DNA of 5,625 bases from Desulfobulbaceae bacterium UBA2213 (lineage in GTDB: Bacteria > Desulfobacterota > Desulfobulbia > Desulfobulbales > Desulfocapsaceae), in contig DCUN01000090.1 of NCBI GenBank assembly GCA_002327225.1, positions 16,827 through 22,451 of the forward strand, read 5' to 3'. The translations under genes were made by a program, and so were the position numbers. Below, piece by piece: positions 1 to 5,625 of the stretch. Numbering within the stretch: position 1 is the first letter of the stretch; each line of letters begins with the position of its first letter. The notes under the pieces are model-generated. The model saw only the letters and a list, made by a program, of their open reading frames with translations. It ran no database searches and was not told the DNA's origin.

Positions 1-644
1 AGCTCGGCCAGAGATTCCTCGGCCCGCTGCGGAGAATCGGTCGTAACACTGATCAGGATAGCACGATCCTGTCCCTTATCCACATTGCTGGTCGTTTGCA
101 GACGGGCAAACTCGCCTTCAAGAGCCGCGATGAAGTCGGTAAAGGAATCCGTCTGACCGGCCGGATGCAGTGGTTCCAGAAAGGCCCAGCTTTTGCCGCT
201 TACGGCCAGCGGCAGGAGATGTACGGAATAGAGACGCTCCGGCAGCCCGTCCTGGCTGATCTTCAAGACAGAAAGCAGATCCAGGCGCAGAAAGAGCAGA
301 TCCATCAGATCTTCATCACTGATCTCCTCCCCCGCCAGATGGGTATGAATCAGACGCAGCCCTTTCAAGCGCCCGCCTGCAGAACGAACCGCACCCAGAC
401 GGGGGATCGTGATCCCCTTGAAATCACCGACCACGACCTGCTCCACCTTGCCCGAACGAGAGATCAGGATTCCGATCTGCCGGTTCAGCTCAAATGAGAG
501 CTGGCACAGGGTCTTGGCCATCTCCGGGGAGATGATTTCTTCTCTTGCCACCCGCTTGTCAGCCAAGCGCTCAAGGGCCGCCAGTTGATGTTTTTTCAGA
601 CCGCTGGTATTGCCGCTGACGTTTCCGATTTTATGTTCCTCCAC
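1..644 (-). CDS. hflX: GTPase HflX, N-terminal part (runs off the left edge)
   Basis: HflX is a cytoplasmic GTPase that binds 50S/70S ribosomes and rescues or splits stalled ribosomes. Translating the minus strand from GTG at 644 gives 214 open codons without a stop; the G domain lies outside the window. Family signs are the opening GNTSGLKKHQLAALERL (residues 11-27), then ELNRQIGIL (52-60), VVVGDFKGITIPRLG (70-84), GRLKGLRLIHTHL (91-103) with EDLMDLLFLRLDLL (111-124), and DRAILISVTTD (193-203) with SLAEL at the edge. The extra N-terminal domain points to the long HflX form rather than the short enterobacterial one. An in-frame TGA just before the GTG bounds the gene, so the start is GTG 644 or something downstream; see the ribosome-binding-site entry. 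It lies 77 bases downstream of the symporter gene on the same strand. Between them is only a 4-bp hairpin (669-680) followed by five Ts, too weak to call a terminator, so read-through from the symporter is possible. Confidence 0.87.
   Translation of the reverse strand, partial: MEEHKIGNVSGNTSGLKKHQLAALERLADKRVAREEIISPEMAKTLCQLSFELNRQIGILISRSGKVEQVVVGDFKGITIPRLGAVRSAGGRLKGLRLIHTHLAGEEISDEDLMDLLFLRLDLLSVLKISQDGLPERLYSVHLLPLAVSGKSWAFLEPLHPAGQTDSFTDFIAALEGEFARLQTTSNVDKGQDRAILISVTTDSPQRAEESLAE
638..642 (-). promoter_or_regulatory. Shine-Dalgarno-like GGAGG at the hflX start
   Basis: On the minus strand GGAGG overlaps the last base of the only in-frame conventional start (GTG 642-644), so it cannot serve that codon. 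It lies 8 bases upstream of an in-frame ATC (627-629). The next in-frame ATG is codon 42, inside conserved HflX sequence, which makes it an unlikely start. Upstream of the GTG I see no good Shine-Dalgarno sequence. Either GTG is used with a weak site, or an AUC start, or a sequence error, lies at 627-629. Confidence 0.35.
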
Positions 645-721
645 TCACATTGCTGTTCTCGTAAAAAGCCAGACGACTGGAATTTCACACAGATAATTTC
701 AGCTAGTTATACCCTCAATCC

Positions 722-2044
722 TTACTCCTTGAAATAGCGATCGGTTTCCGCCTTGACCACCTGAGAGAGAAGCAGCAAGCCGATAATGTTGGGGATGGCC
801 ATCATCCCATTCATCAGGTCGGAGAAATTCCAGACAAATTCCAGTTTCATCATCGCCCCCACGATCACCACCGCGACGAAGACCACCCGGTAGGGGGCAA
901 TCGCGCGGCGCCCCGCCAGATACTCGACGGCCTTTTCTCCATAGTAATTCCAGCCGATCAGGGTGGAGTAGGCAAAAAGTGCCGTGGCCACGGCGACAAT
1001 CACCACCCCGCCCTGGCCCAGGGTCTCGCCGAAACTGGCGCTGGTCAATTGTCCCGGCGCCACCCCTTGCAACCAGGAGTTACCAGTCAGGATCACCAGG
1101 GCGGTCATGGTACAGACCACCAGGGTATCGATGAAGGTCTGGGTCATACTCACCAGCGCCTGTTTGACCGGATCCTTGGTTCGGGCGGCGGCAGCGGCAA
1201 TGGGGGCCGACCCCAGACCCGACTCATTGGAAAAGACGCCGCGGGCGATACCGTAGCGCATGGCGGCGGCCACCATCGCGCCGGCAAAGCCGCCGGAGGC
1301 TGCAGCGGGGTTGAAGGCATGGTAGAAAATCAATCCGAAGGCATGGGGAATTTCGCCGGCATTAAGCGCCAGCACCAGCAGCGCAGAGACTGTGTAGCCG
1401 ACGATCATGAACGGCACCAAGAGTGAGGTAAACCTCCCGATGGACTTGATGCCGCCCAGAATCACCAGCCCGGTGAGGAGCATCAGCACCGTGCCGGTAA
1501 GCCAGGGTTCGACGTTGAAGGTCGATTGAAAGATAGTGGCCACCGCATTGGCCTGGGTCATATTGCCGATGCCGAAGGTCGCAAGAGCAGTGAACAGGGC
1601 AAAAAGCCACGCCAACTTCGGCAGGCCCGCTCCCTTGGCCAGGTAGTACATGGGGCCGCCGCGCATGCCATGTTCGCCCTTCTCCCGGTACTTCACCGCC
1701 AGCACCGCCTCCGCGTATTTGGTGGCCATACCCACCAGTCCCGTCATCCACATCCAGAACACCGCCCCTGGCCCGCCAAGACTGATAGCGGTCGCCACGC
1801 CGACGATATTGCCGATTCCCACCGTGGCCGCAAGCGCTGTCATCAACGCGGCGAAATGACTGATGTCGCCTTCGCCTACATGCTCCTTGTGCCAGATCAG
1901 CCTCAAGGCATGGGGCAGGGCGCGAAACTGCATGCCGCGCAGGATCACGGTCAGGTACAGGCCGGTTCCCACCAGCAGTGCCAGCATGGGTGGTCCCCAG
2001 ATCCAGCCGGCAAGGGTAGAAATCAACAATTCAATAAAGGTCAT
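722..2044 (-). CDS. Alanine/glycine:cation (Na+) symporter, AGCS family
   Basis: This is an inner-membrane secondary transporter that uses Na+ (or H+) to import alanine and/or glycine. From ATG 2044 it has 440 residues, the usual AGCS length. It carries the family signature GGPGAVFWMWMTGLVG (residues 90-105) followed by KYAEAVLAVKYRE (109-121), then GGPMYYL (129-135), GNMTQANAVA (160-169) and GIARGVFSNESGLGSAPIAA (265-284), all conserved family blocks. About ten hydrophobic helices are visible, beginning near residues 13-35. The frame is open up to an ATG at 2122, but that start lies inside the terminator stem and would add 26 polar residues without homology. MTFIELL at 2044 is the normal AGCS beginning and has AAGGCAGG five bases upstream. 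The upstream neighbour is an aminotransferase, which fits alanine/glycine use, but a terminator lies between them. The family is certain. The exact substrate (alanine, glycine or D-alanine) is not readable. Confidence 0.94.
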   Translation of the reverse strand: MTFIELLISTLAGWIWGPPMLALLVGTGLYLTVILRGMQFRALPHALRLIWHKEHVGEGDISHFAALMTALAATVGIGNIVGVATAISLGGPGAVFWMWMTGLVGMATKYAEAVLAVKYREKGEHGMRGGPMYYLAKGAGLPKLAWLFALFTALATFGIGNMTQANAVATIFQSTFNVEPWLTGTVLMLLTGLVILGGIKSIGRFTSLLVPFMIVGYTVSALLVLALNAGEIPHAFGLIFYHAFNPAAASGGFAGAMVAAAMRYGIARGVFSNESGLGSAPIAAAAARTKDPVKQALVSMTQTFIDTLVVCTMTALVILTGNSWLQGVAPGQLTSASFGETLGQGGVVIVAVATALFAYSTLIGWNYYGEKAVEYLAGRRAIAPYRVVFVAVVIVGAMMKLEFVWNFSDLMNGMMAIPNIIGLLLLSQVVKAETDRYFKE

Positions 2045-2096
2045 AGATGCCTGCCTTGGATTTTTTTTGGGAGAGTAAGAGTCTGAGATGGTCACG

Positions 2097-2127
2097 AAAG
2101 GATGGGATGTACCGCCTCCCATCCTTT
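2097..2127 (-). terminator. Hairpin terminator downstream of the aminotransferase gene
   Basis: A perfect 11-bp stem (2097-2107 with 2117-2127) encloses a 9-base loop and starts about 20 bases after the aminotransferase stop. In the minus-strand transcript the stem is preceded by A-rich sequence and ends in only three Us. On the plus strand it is followed by five Ts in all (2125-2129). It is therefore a better plus-strand terminator by the U-tract rule, but no plus-strand gene precedes it, so I read it as ending the aminotransferase transcript, possibly bidirectionally. Confidence 0.68.
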
Positions 2128-2147
2128 TTGAGGTACGTGGACAACGC

Positions 2148-3452
2148 TCAACTCTTCAAATACTGAGTAATAGAGTTGGCAATCGTCTGAAAAATCTGGA
2201 CAAATTTATTTTCATCACGTTCCAGCAAGGTGATACGAAAGCCTTGAAGTTCCGTGGCAAACGAGGTCAAGGGCACCACACAGACCCCAGTGGCGCCAAG
2301 CAGGTAATAGACAAAACGCTTATCCACGGAAGCCCCGGGGGCCGCAACCAGCGATTCGACCAGCTTGCGGATCTCGTTATTTTCAATGGGCAGAGTCTGG
2401 CGATGATTAAGAATCCCTTCTTCAAAGCAGACACTCATGTAAAAGGCGCCGTTCGGACGATTGACCAGCACACCTTTGACATCCTTCAAACTCTCATAGG
2501 CGATATTGGAGTTTTTTTCATAGCGATTGATCCGCTCAGCCAGATAGCCCTGATAAGCGGGATGGGTCACCACCTTAGGATAGACCATCTGGGGCAGGGT
2601 GGTGGAACAGACCTCGACCATCTTGGCATTGAGGATGGACTGGATATACTTGGCAAACATGGGATCCTTGTCGCCGTTATAGACCTCTATCCAGCCGCAG
2701 CGTGAACCGGGCCAGGGCATTTCCTTAGAAATGCCGCGCATGGCAATGGCCGGGACATCCCCGATCACATCAGAAAGTGACGGTGTGGAGGTTCCATTAT
2801 AGACGATATGGTGATAGACCTCGTCACAGATAATAAAGAGATCATACCGATGGGCAATCTCAACGATGGCCTCCAGGATCTCTCTGGGGTAGACCGCACC
2901 TGTCGGATTATCAGGATTGATAATCAGGATGCCGGCCACGGCCGGATTGTACTTGACACTCTTCTCCAGATCATCGAGATCGGGATACCAGTGATGATTG
3001 GGATCAAGGATATAGGTCAGGGGTTTGTCCCCGGCGTGCGCTGCCTCGGCAGACGAGTGTGTCGTATAACTGGGGGTCGGCACCAGCACCCGGGCCGTGC
3101 TGCGCAGAAAGCCGAAGATCTTGGCAATGGCATCGCCAAGGCCATTAAAGAAAATAATATCCTCCGGGGTTATCTGGGCCCCGCCCCGCTTGTTGGTCTC
3201 GGCGGTAATAAACTCACGGGTGGCCAGCACGCCCTTGGTGGGGCAATAGCCATAGCTCGCGTTCTCCATCACTGCCGAAGCCACAATTTCCTTCATCCAC
3301 AGGGGAATCTGCTCGCCCTTGGCAATGGGATCTCCAATATTCTCCCAGTTGGTGGTCAACCCCAGTTTCTGCAACTTCATCCCGACATTAACGATATTCC
3401 TGATCTCGTATGTCAACTCTCCAGCCCCGATGTGAACTATATCTGTTCTCAT
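2148..3452 (-). CDS. PLP-dependent aminotransferase, fold type I (class I/II)
   Basis: This is a cytoplasmic enzyme that moves an amino group between an amino acid and a 2-oxo acid through pyridoxal phosphate. It has 434 residues, typical of the AspC/AlaC-like superfamily. Visible cofactor and substrate sites are YGYCPTKG (67-74), NPDNPTG (179-185), CDEVYHHIVY (209-218; Asp210 for the pyridine nitrogen, Tyr213), SKEMPWPGSRCGW (242-254; Lys243 is the predicted Schiff-base lysine, Arg251 the phosphate ligand) and GFRITLLE (404-411; Arg406 the likely substrate-carboxylate arginine). The proline-tryptophan after the lysine marks a subgroup that departs slightly from the standard class-I pattern. 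The start is firm: ATG 3452 has CAGGAG eight bases upstream (core 3461-3465). A terminator follows the stop. The alanine/glycine symporter next door hints at alanine as amino donor or product, but substrate specificity cannot be read from sequence. Confidence 0.94.
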   Translation of the reverse strand: MRTDIVHIGAGELTYEIRNIVNVGMKLQKLGLTTNWENIGDPIAKGEQIPLWMKEIVASAVMENASYGYCPTKGVLATREFITAETNKRGGAQITPEDIIFFNGLGDAIAKIFGFLRSTARVLVPTPSYTTHSSAEAAHAGDKPLTYILDPNHHWYPDLDDLEKSVKYNPAVAGILIINPDNPTGAVYPREILEAIVEIAHRYDLFIICDEVYHHIVYNGTSTPSLSDVIGDVPAIAMRGISKEMPWPGSRCGWIEVYNGDKDPMFAKYIQSILNAKMVEVCSTTLPQMVYPKVVTHPAYQGYLAERINRYEKNSNIAYESLKDVKGVLVNRPNGAFYMSVCFEEGILNHRQTLPIENNEIRKLVESLVAAPGASVDKRFVYYLLGATGVCVVPLTSFATELQGFRITLLERDENKFVQIFQTIANSITQYLKS

Positions 3453-3479
3453 TGAACAAACTCCTGAATAAAGAATCCA

Positions 3480-3517
3480 CCCCCGGAGGGGGAGGTGTTG
3501 ATTTAAGCCCAGAGGGC
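3480..3517 (-). promoter_or_regulatory. Two short stem-loops in the aminotransferase leader
   Basis: A 5-bp all-GC stem (3480-3484 with 3488-3492, 3-base loop) and a 4-bp GC stem (3507-3510 with 3514-3517, 3-base loop) lie 15 to 55 bases upstream of the aminotransferase Shine-Dalgarno core. The C-rich/G-rich nearer one would be stable and could affect ribosome access. Neither is followed by a U-tract, so they are not terminators. No known riboswitch fold was recognised, and the function is unknown. Confidence 0.3.
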
Positions 3518-3550
3518 ATTTGTTAACTGATCATTAAGCACGCTGGCAGT

Positions 3551-3682
3551 TCATACTGTCGAAAACAAGAAGCAATCTTTCTCAAGAGTTAGACCTTGCT
3601 TCAAATAACTGCCGTTCCTGAATGGCAGTCTTGATGGTCCCGGAAAAATGTAACAAATTGCTCTGCATTGCTTACAATTCAT
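3551..3682 (-). CDS. Possible small ORF, 43 codons, three N-terminal cysteines
   Basis: I do not recognise this product. ATG 3682 is preceded by GGAG at a spacing of five bases, and the frame runs 43 codons to TGA 3551. The start reads MNCKQCRAICY, giving a C-x2-C-x3-C pattern that could bind metal but is too little to assign a fold. The rest is basic and aromatic (GPSRLPFRNGSYLKQG, then CFLFSTV at the end). There is no signal peptide or clear membrane segment. The codons look less GC-rich at third positions than in the big neighbouring genes. A competing 28-codon frame begins at ATG 3669 in another phase, and a hairpin (3608-3629) lies inside. It may be a chance ORF, a leader peptide or a real small protein. 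Confidence 0.22.
   Translation of the reverse strand: MNCKQCRAICYIFPGPSRLPFRNGSYLKQGLTLEKDCFLFSTV
3608..3629. repeat. 22-base hairpin (inverted repeat)
   Basis: ACTGCC and GGCAGT form six perfect pairs, extended by one G-T and two A-T pairs around a four-base loop. No T-run follows on either strand beyond a short TTATTT on the minus side, so terminator function is doubtful. It could be an operator-like palindrome or RNA structure in the leader of the aminotransferase transcript. Confidence 0.45.
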
Positions 3683-3794
3683 AGTTTCTCCAATCTGCAT
3701 GATTCAAGTCCGGCCGCCGAGTCCCTCTCATTCCATCCGGGCCATTTTCACTCTCTGTACTCCTTGGGAAACAAGCATCCGGCGAACATAATTC

Positions 3795-4115
3795 TCACTG
3801 GATACGCAGACCATCATTTTGAATCTTCATGAAAAAAAGAGAGGGGTCTGTCTCAATCTCAGCTAAAGAAAAAGGATGAATCTCCAGACGTAAATCCACT
3901 TTTCTTCTCCACTTGCTGATTTTTTGCATGTCATAATAGGGAATGCCCTGACAATCCTTGGATACAACGGCCACATCAATATCGCTCTCTGCATCCGCAT
4001 GCCCGGTAACAGCAGAACCAAAAAGGTATGCCTCTGACACGGAGACACCGTTTTGCCGCAATAATTCTATGAACAATTTCACTTTATTCAGGCATTGATC
4101 CTGGTTAAAAGCCAT
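3795..4115 (-). CDS. MNT-type minimal nucleotidyltransferase (MntA-like antitoxin)
   Basis: This is a small soluble nucleotidyltransferase of the kind that, in HEPN-MNT toxin-antitoxin pairs, silences the HEPN RNase by attaching AMP to it. The 106 residues contain the complete GSx10DxD catalytic signature (Gly33-Ser34, Asp45, Asp47, within LFGSAVTGHA and SDIDVAVVS) and a downstream KVDLRLEIHPF block (72-82) whose Asp74 or Glu78 could supply the third acidic ligand. Length and order match the minimal stand-alone family. The frame is open to ATG 4169, but those 18 extra codons overlap the tail of the HEPN gene in another phase. ATG 4115 has AGAGG seven bases upstream and gives the normal family start, so I chose it. 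The gene overlaps the HEPN remnant's tail by 28 bases, a classic toxin-antitoxin layout. The partner is broken, so this is likely an orphan antitoxin. Confidence 0.9.
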   Translation of the reverse strand: MAFNQDQCLNKVKLFIELLRQNGVSVSEAYLFGSAVTGHADAESDIDVAVVSKDCQGIPYYDMQKISKWRRKVDLRLEIHPFSLAEIETDPSLFFMKIQNDGLRIQ

Positions 4116-4259
4116 TCTCGAACCTCTTTGATGCGCGTGAATTGTTTGGCGGTAAAATCTCTGGTACACAAGGTATAGAGTTTGAACTTTTCAAAGAGAT
4201 TCAGCAACATCAAGATCATGCTCTGCTGAATCAAGCCAATACGTCACATGATTTTTCAT
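4088..4259 (-). pseudogene. HEPN toxin gene remnant with internal deletion and frameshift
   Basis: From ATG 4259 the frame reads MKNHVTYWLDSAEHDLDVAE and stops at TGA 4191 after 22 codons; this is the typical first helix of HEPN-domain proteins. Directly after, in another phase (4192 down to 4088), comes FKLYTLCTRDFTAKQF then TRIKEVREWLLTRINA and a stop, matching the usual HEPN C-terminal end. Together only about 56 codons remain of a family that is normally about 130. The central helices with the catalytic R-x4-6-H RNase motif are absent: neither fragment contains it. The two ends abut at ESLFEK/FKLYT, so an internal deletion that also changed phase explains the structure. The C-terminal fragment overlaps the MNT start, as in intact HEPN-MNT operons. 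The Shine-Dalgarno upstream of 4259 is weak. The identification rests on recalled family sequence patterns and the neighbouring MNT gene. Confidence 0.75.
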
Positions 4260-4328
4260 TTTATCTCTGGAAGATCATTGCAATCACTAATCCCTGCGCC
4301 AATTCATCTAACCCCAATAAACGGGATA

Positions 4329-4385
4329 AGTGCCTTTCGCAGATTATTTTCTTGAAAAAAACAAGAAAACAATCTGTAAGGCACT
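4329..4385. repeat. Long imperfect inverted repeat (57-base hairpin)
   Basis: Arms 4329-4354 and 4362-4385 flank a loop of seven As (plus strand). AGTGCCTT pairs with AAGGCACT, CAGATT with AATCTG and TTTTCTTG with CAAGAAAA, interrupted by a small asymmetric internal loop and one mismatch, so 22 bases per arm match. No target-site duplication is visible outside the arms. It lies in the 214-base spacer between the response regulator stop and the HEPN remnant. The minus-strand transcript carries seven Us in the loop rather than after the stem, so it is not a canonical terminator. It could still end or stabilise the regulator mRNA, or be a small mobile-element relic. The rest of the spacer (4260-4328 and 4386-4473) shows nothing recognisable. 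Confidence 0.85.
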
Positions 4386-4473
4386 GAACGATACTATGCC
4401 TTCCCACCCCCGCAGGACATCAACCCGCTTCTGATAAATCGTCAACCATATCCGGCCCCAATATACTCTTCTC

Positions 4474-5625
4474 CTACTTAAAACTTAAATCATATCTTTG
4501 CAATTTATTCTGCAGGGTCTTTCTGGTAATTCCCAGACGTCTGGCCGCTTCACTTTTGTTGCCGCCGGTCTCCTCCAGGGTCTGCAGGATCAGCAGCCTT
4601 TCTGCTTCCTGTAATGAGGCGGGGGCTGCGTTCCACCCTTCTCCGGCCCCTGTCCCTGCCCCTTCCTGCTTCTGAATGGGCAGGGGCAGGCTTTTTTCAC
4701 TGAGCTGCTCCCCGCGCATGAGGATCACCCCGCGCTCAATGGCATTTTCAAGCTCCCGTACATTGCCGGGCCACCCATAACTGACGAGCAGCTCCATGCA
4801 CCGGGGAGTCACCGAATCCACGGTGCGGCGGTTTTTTTCGGCAAATTTGGAGACGAAATACTCAACCAGCAAGGGGATATCCTCCCTTCGTTCCCGCAGG
4901 GGCGGCACAGCCAGGGTCACCACGTTCAAGCGATAGTAGAGATCCTCACGGAAGTTGCCCACCTTCACCTCGGCGGCCAGATCACGATTGGTGGCCGCCA
5001 GGATCCGCACATCCACCTTGAGGGTCTCCTCACCGCCCACCCGTTGCAGCTCATGTTCCTGCAGAACCCGCAACAGCTTAACCTGCATGGCCTGGGTGGT
5101 TTCGCCTATTTCATCAAGAAAGAGCGTACCCCCATCCGCCTGGACGAATTTCCCTTCCCGTCTGCGATCCGCCCCGGTAAAGGCCCCCTTTTCATGGCCG
5201 AAGAGTTCGGACTCGAGCAGGGTATCGGCCAGGGCCGCACAGTTGACCTTGACAAAAGGCCCGTCATGCCGGTCACTGTTTTCATGCAATGCCGCCGCCA
5301 CCAGTTCCTTACCTGTTCCCGACTCACCGGTAATCAAGACAGTCGCCTCAGTGGCCGCCACATAGGAGATCATCTCCAGCAATTCCGCCATGGGAGGAGA
5401 ATTTCCGATGATAGAACTGCGCAAGGGATGCCCTTTGTTCTCACCGGCCTGCACCTGTTGCCGTTTTTCCTCCACCTGATGATGATCGAGGGCCCGGGTC
5501 AGAGTCAGGCGCAGACGGTCAAAATCAAGGGGTTTGGTCAGATAATCATGGGCCCCGTGCTTCATCGCCTCAACGGCGTCATCCACCGAAGAGTACGCGG
5601 TCATGATCACCACCGGCAGGGCTGG
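4474..5625 (-). CDS. Sigma-54-dependent response regulator, NtrC/AtoC/ZraR type (N-terminus cut by window edge)
   Basis: This is a two-component transcription activator: a phosphorylated receiver triggers AAA+ ATP hydrolysis that remodels sigma-54 RNA polymerase for open-complex formation. The frame is open to the right edge; 383 residues are visible. In visible numbering, the end of the receiver domain has MTAYSSVDDAVEAMKHGA (8-25) and the conserved lysine in LTKPLDF (29-35). The AAA+ domain runs about 71-305, with Walker A GESGTGKE (100-107), the sigma-54 contact loop GAFTGA (147-152), Walker B GGTLFLDE (165-172), arginine-finger region FREDLYYRLNV (225-235) and sensor II GWPGNVRELENAIERG (284-299). 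A Gly-rich linker (about 321-330) leads to a Fis-type helix-turn-helix GGNKSEAARRLGITRKTLQN (354-373). Every catalytic motif is intact. The phospho-acceptor Asp and any sensor kinase gene would lie beyond the window. Its targets are unknown; I saw no convincing sigma-54 promoter here. Confidence 0.97.
   Translation of the reverse strand, partial: PALPVVIMTAYSSVDDAVEAMKHGAHDYLTKPLDFDRLRLTLTRALDHHQVEEKRQQVQAGENKGHPLRSSIIGNSPPMAELLEMISYVAATEATVLITGESGTGKELVAAALHENSDRHDGPFVKVNCAALADTLLESELFGHEKGAFTGADRRREGKFVQADGGTLFLDEIGETTQAMQVKLLRVLQEHELQRVGGEETLKVDVRILAATNRDLAAEVKVGNFREDLYYRLNVVTLAVPPLRERREDIPLLVEYFVSKFAEKNRRTVDSVTPRCMELLVSYGWPGNVRELENAIERGVILMRGEQLSEKSLPLPIQKQEGAGTGAGEGWNAAPASLQEAERLLILQTLEETGGNKSEAARRLGITRKTLQNKLQRYDLSFK

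Larger units (their letters stand above)
3453..3794. other. 342-base gap without a confident gene
   Basis: This gap separates the MNT gene from the aminotransferase. It should hold the aminotransferase promoter and leader, but no -10/-35 pair stands out. It contains two short hairpins near the aminotransferase ribosome-binding site (3480-3492 and 3507-3517), a 22-base hairpin (3608-3629), a doubtful 43-codon ORF (3551-3682) and, further upstream, a strong AAGGAG (3760-3765) ahead of a seven-codon reading frame (GTG 3751 to TGA 3728). The stretch looks more AT-rich than the aminotransferase and symporter genes. No tRNA, riboswitch core or transposase fragment was recognised. Confidence 0.6.

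Noticed and set aside
96..497. Plus-strand open frame of 133 codons at the left end
   Set aside because: It is antisense to hflX, whose minus-strand translation matches a known family throughout.
663..680. Hairpin CCAG-loop-CTGG followed by CTTTTT between the symporter and hflX (minus strand)
   Set aside because: A 4-bp stem is too short for a dependable intrinsic terminator.
2045..2122. N-terminal extension of the symporter to ATG 2122
   Set aside because: This start falls inside the terminator stem and adds 26 polar residues unlike AGCS proteins; ATG 2044 has a Shine-Dalgarno-like sequence and a family-typical start.
2088..2705. Long plus-strand open frame across the aminotransferase gene
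   Set aside because: It is antisense to a clearly conserved enzyme, begins at the terminator and resembles no family.
3678..3707. Sigma-70-like pair TTGAAT, 18 bases, TATGAA on the minus strand
   Set aside because: Only four of six matches in each box, which is at chance level in AT-rich DNA, and it overlaps the start codon of the small ORF.
3697..3720. tRNA T-loop-like GATTCAAGTC on the plus strand (possible tRNA fragment or attachment site)
   Set aside because: The flanking bases do not form a T-stem, and no anticodon or acceptor structure is present.
4116..4169. N-terminal extension of the MNT protein to ATG 4169
   Set aside because: These codons overlap the HEPN C-terminal tail in another phase, and ATG 4115 has its own AGAGG.
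3453..4473. Sigma-54 (-24/-12) promoters that the response regulator might use
   Set aside because: Several TGGC or TTGGC strings occur, but none has GG and GC at the required spacing.
3453..4473. CRISPR array or insertion sequence in the accessory stretch
   Set aside because: No regularly spaced direct repeats, no transposase similarity and no target-site duplication were seen.

Overview
This window looks like chromosomal DNA of a Gram-negative, non-enteric bacterium. The long-form HflX, the NtrC-type sigma-54 activator, the alanine/glycine:cation symporter and the aminotransferase variant together would suit a Desulfobacterota/Desulfuromonadota-like (former deltaproteobacterial) anaerobe. 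That placement is inferred from protein flavour alone. Every convincing gene lies on the minus strand, so transcription runs from high to low coordinates.

Read in the direction of transcription, the window enters inside a sigma-54-dependent response regulator (4474-5625, N-terminus outside the window). A spacer of about 214 bases follows, holding a long imperfect inverted repeat (4329-4385). Next is a small toxin-antitoxin remnant: a HEPN toxin gene cut down to its two ends (4088-4259), overlapping an apparently intact MNT nucleotidyltransferase gene (3795-4115). A 342-base gene-poor stretch (3453-3794) then carries short hairpins and a doubtful 43-codon ORF with three N-terminal cysteines. 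After it come a fold-type I PLP aminotransferase (2148-3452), a hairpin terminator (2097-2127), an AGCS-family Na+/alanine or glycine symporter (722-2044) and the first 214 codons of the ribosome-associated GTPase HflX (1-644, running off the left edge).

The aminotransferase and the symporter are adjacent and could both serve alanine or glycine uptake and transamination, but a terminator separates them, so they are probably not one simple transcription unit. The response regulator and HflX have no visible functional link to them. The HEPN-MNT pair is the accessory part: the antitoxin-like enzyme keeps its catalytic signature while the toxin has lost its middle, so it looks like an orphan antitoxin.

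I did not find a convincing new multi-gene system. The items most worth checking are the HEPN deletion with retained MNT gene, the 57-base inverted repeat, the unusual start region of hflX, and the small Cys-containing ORF in the 3453-3794 gap.
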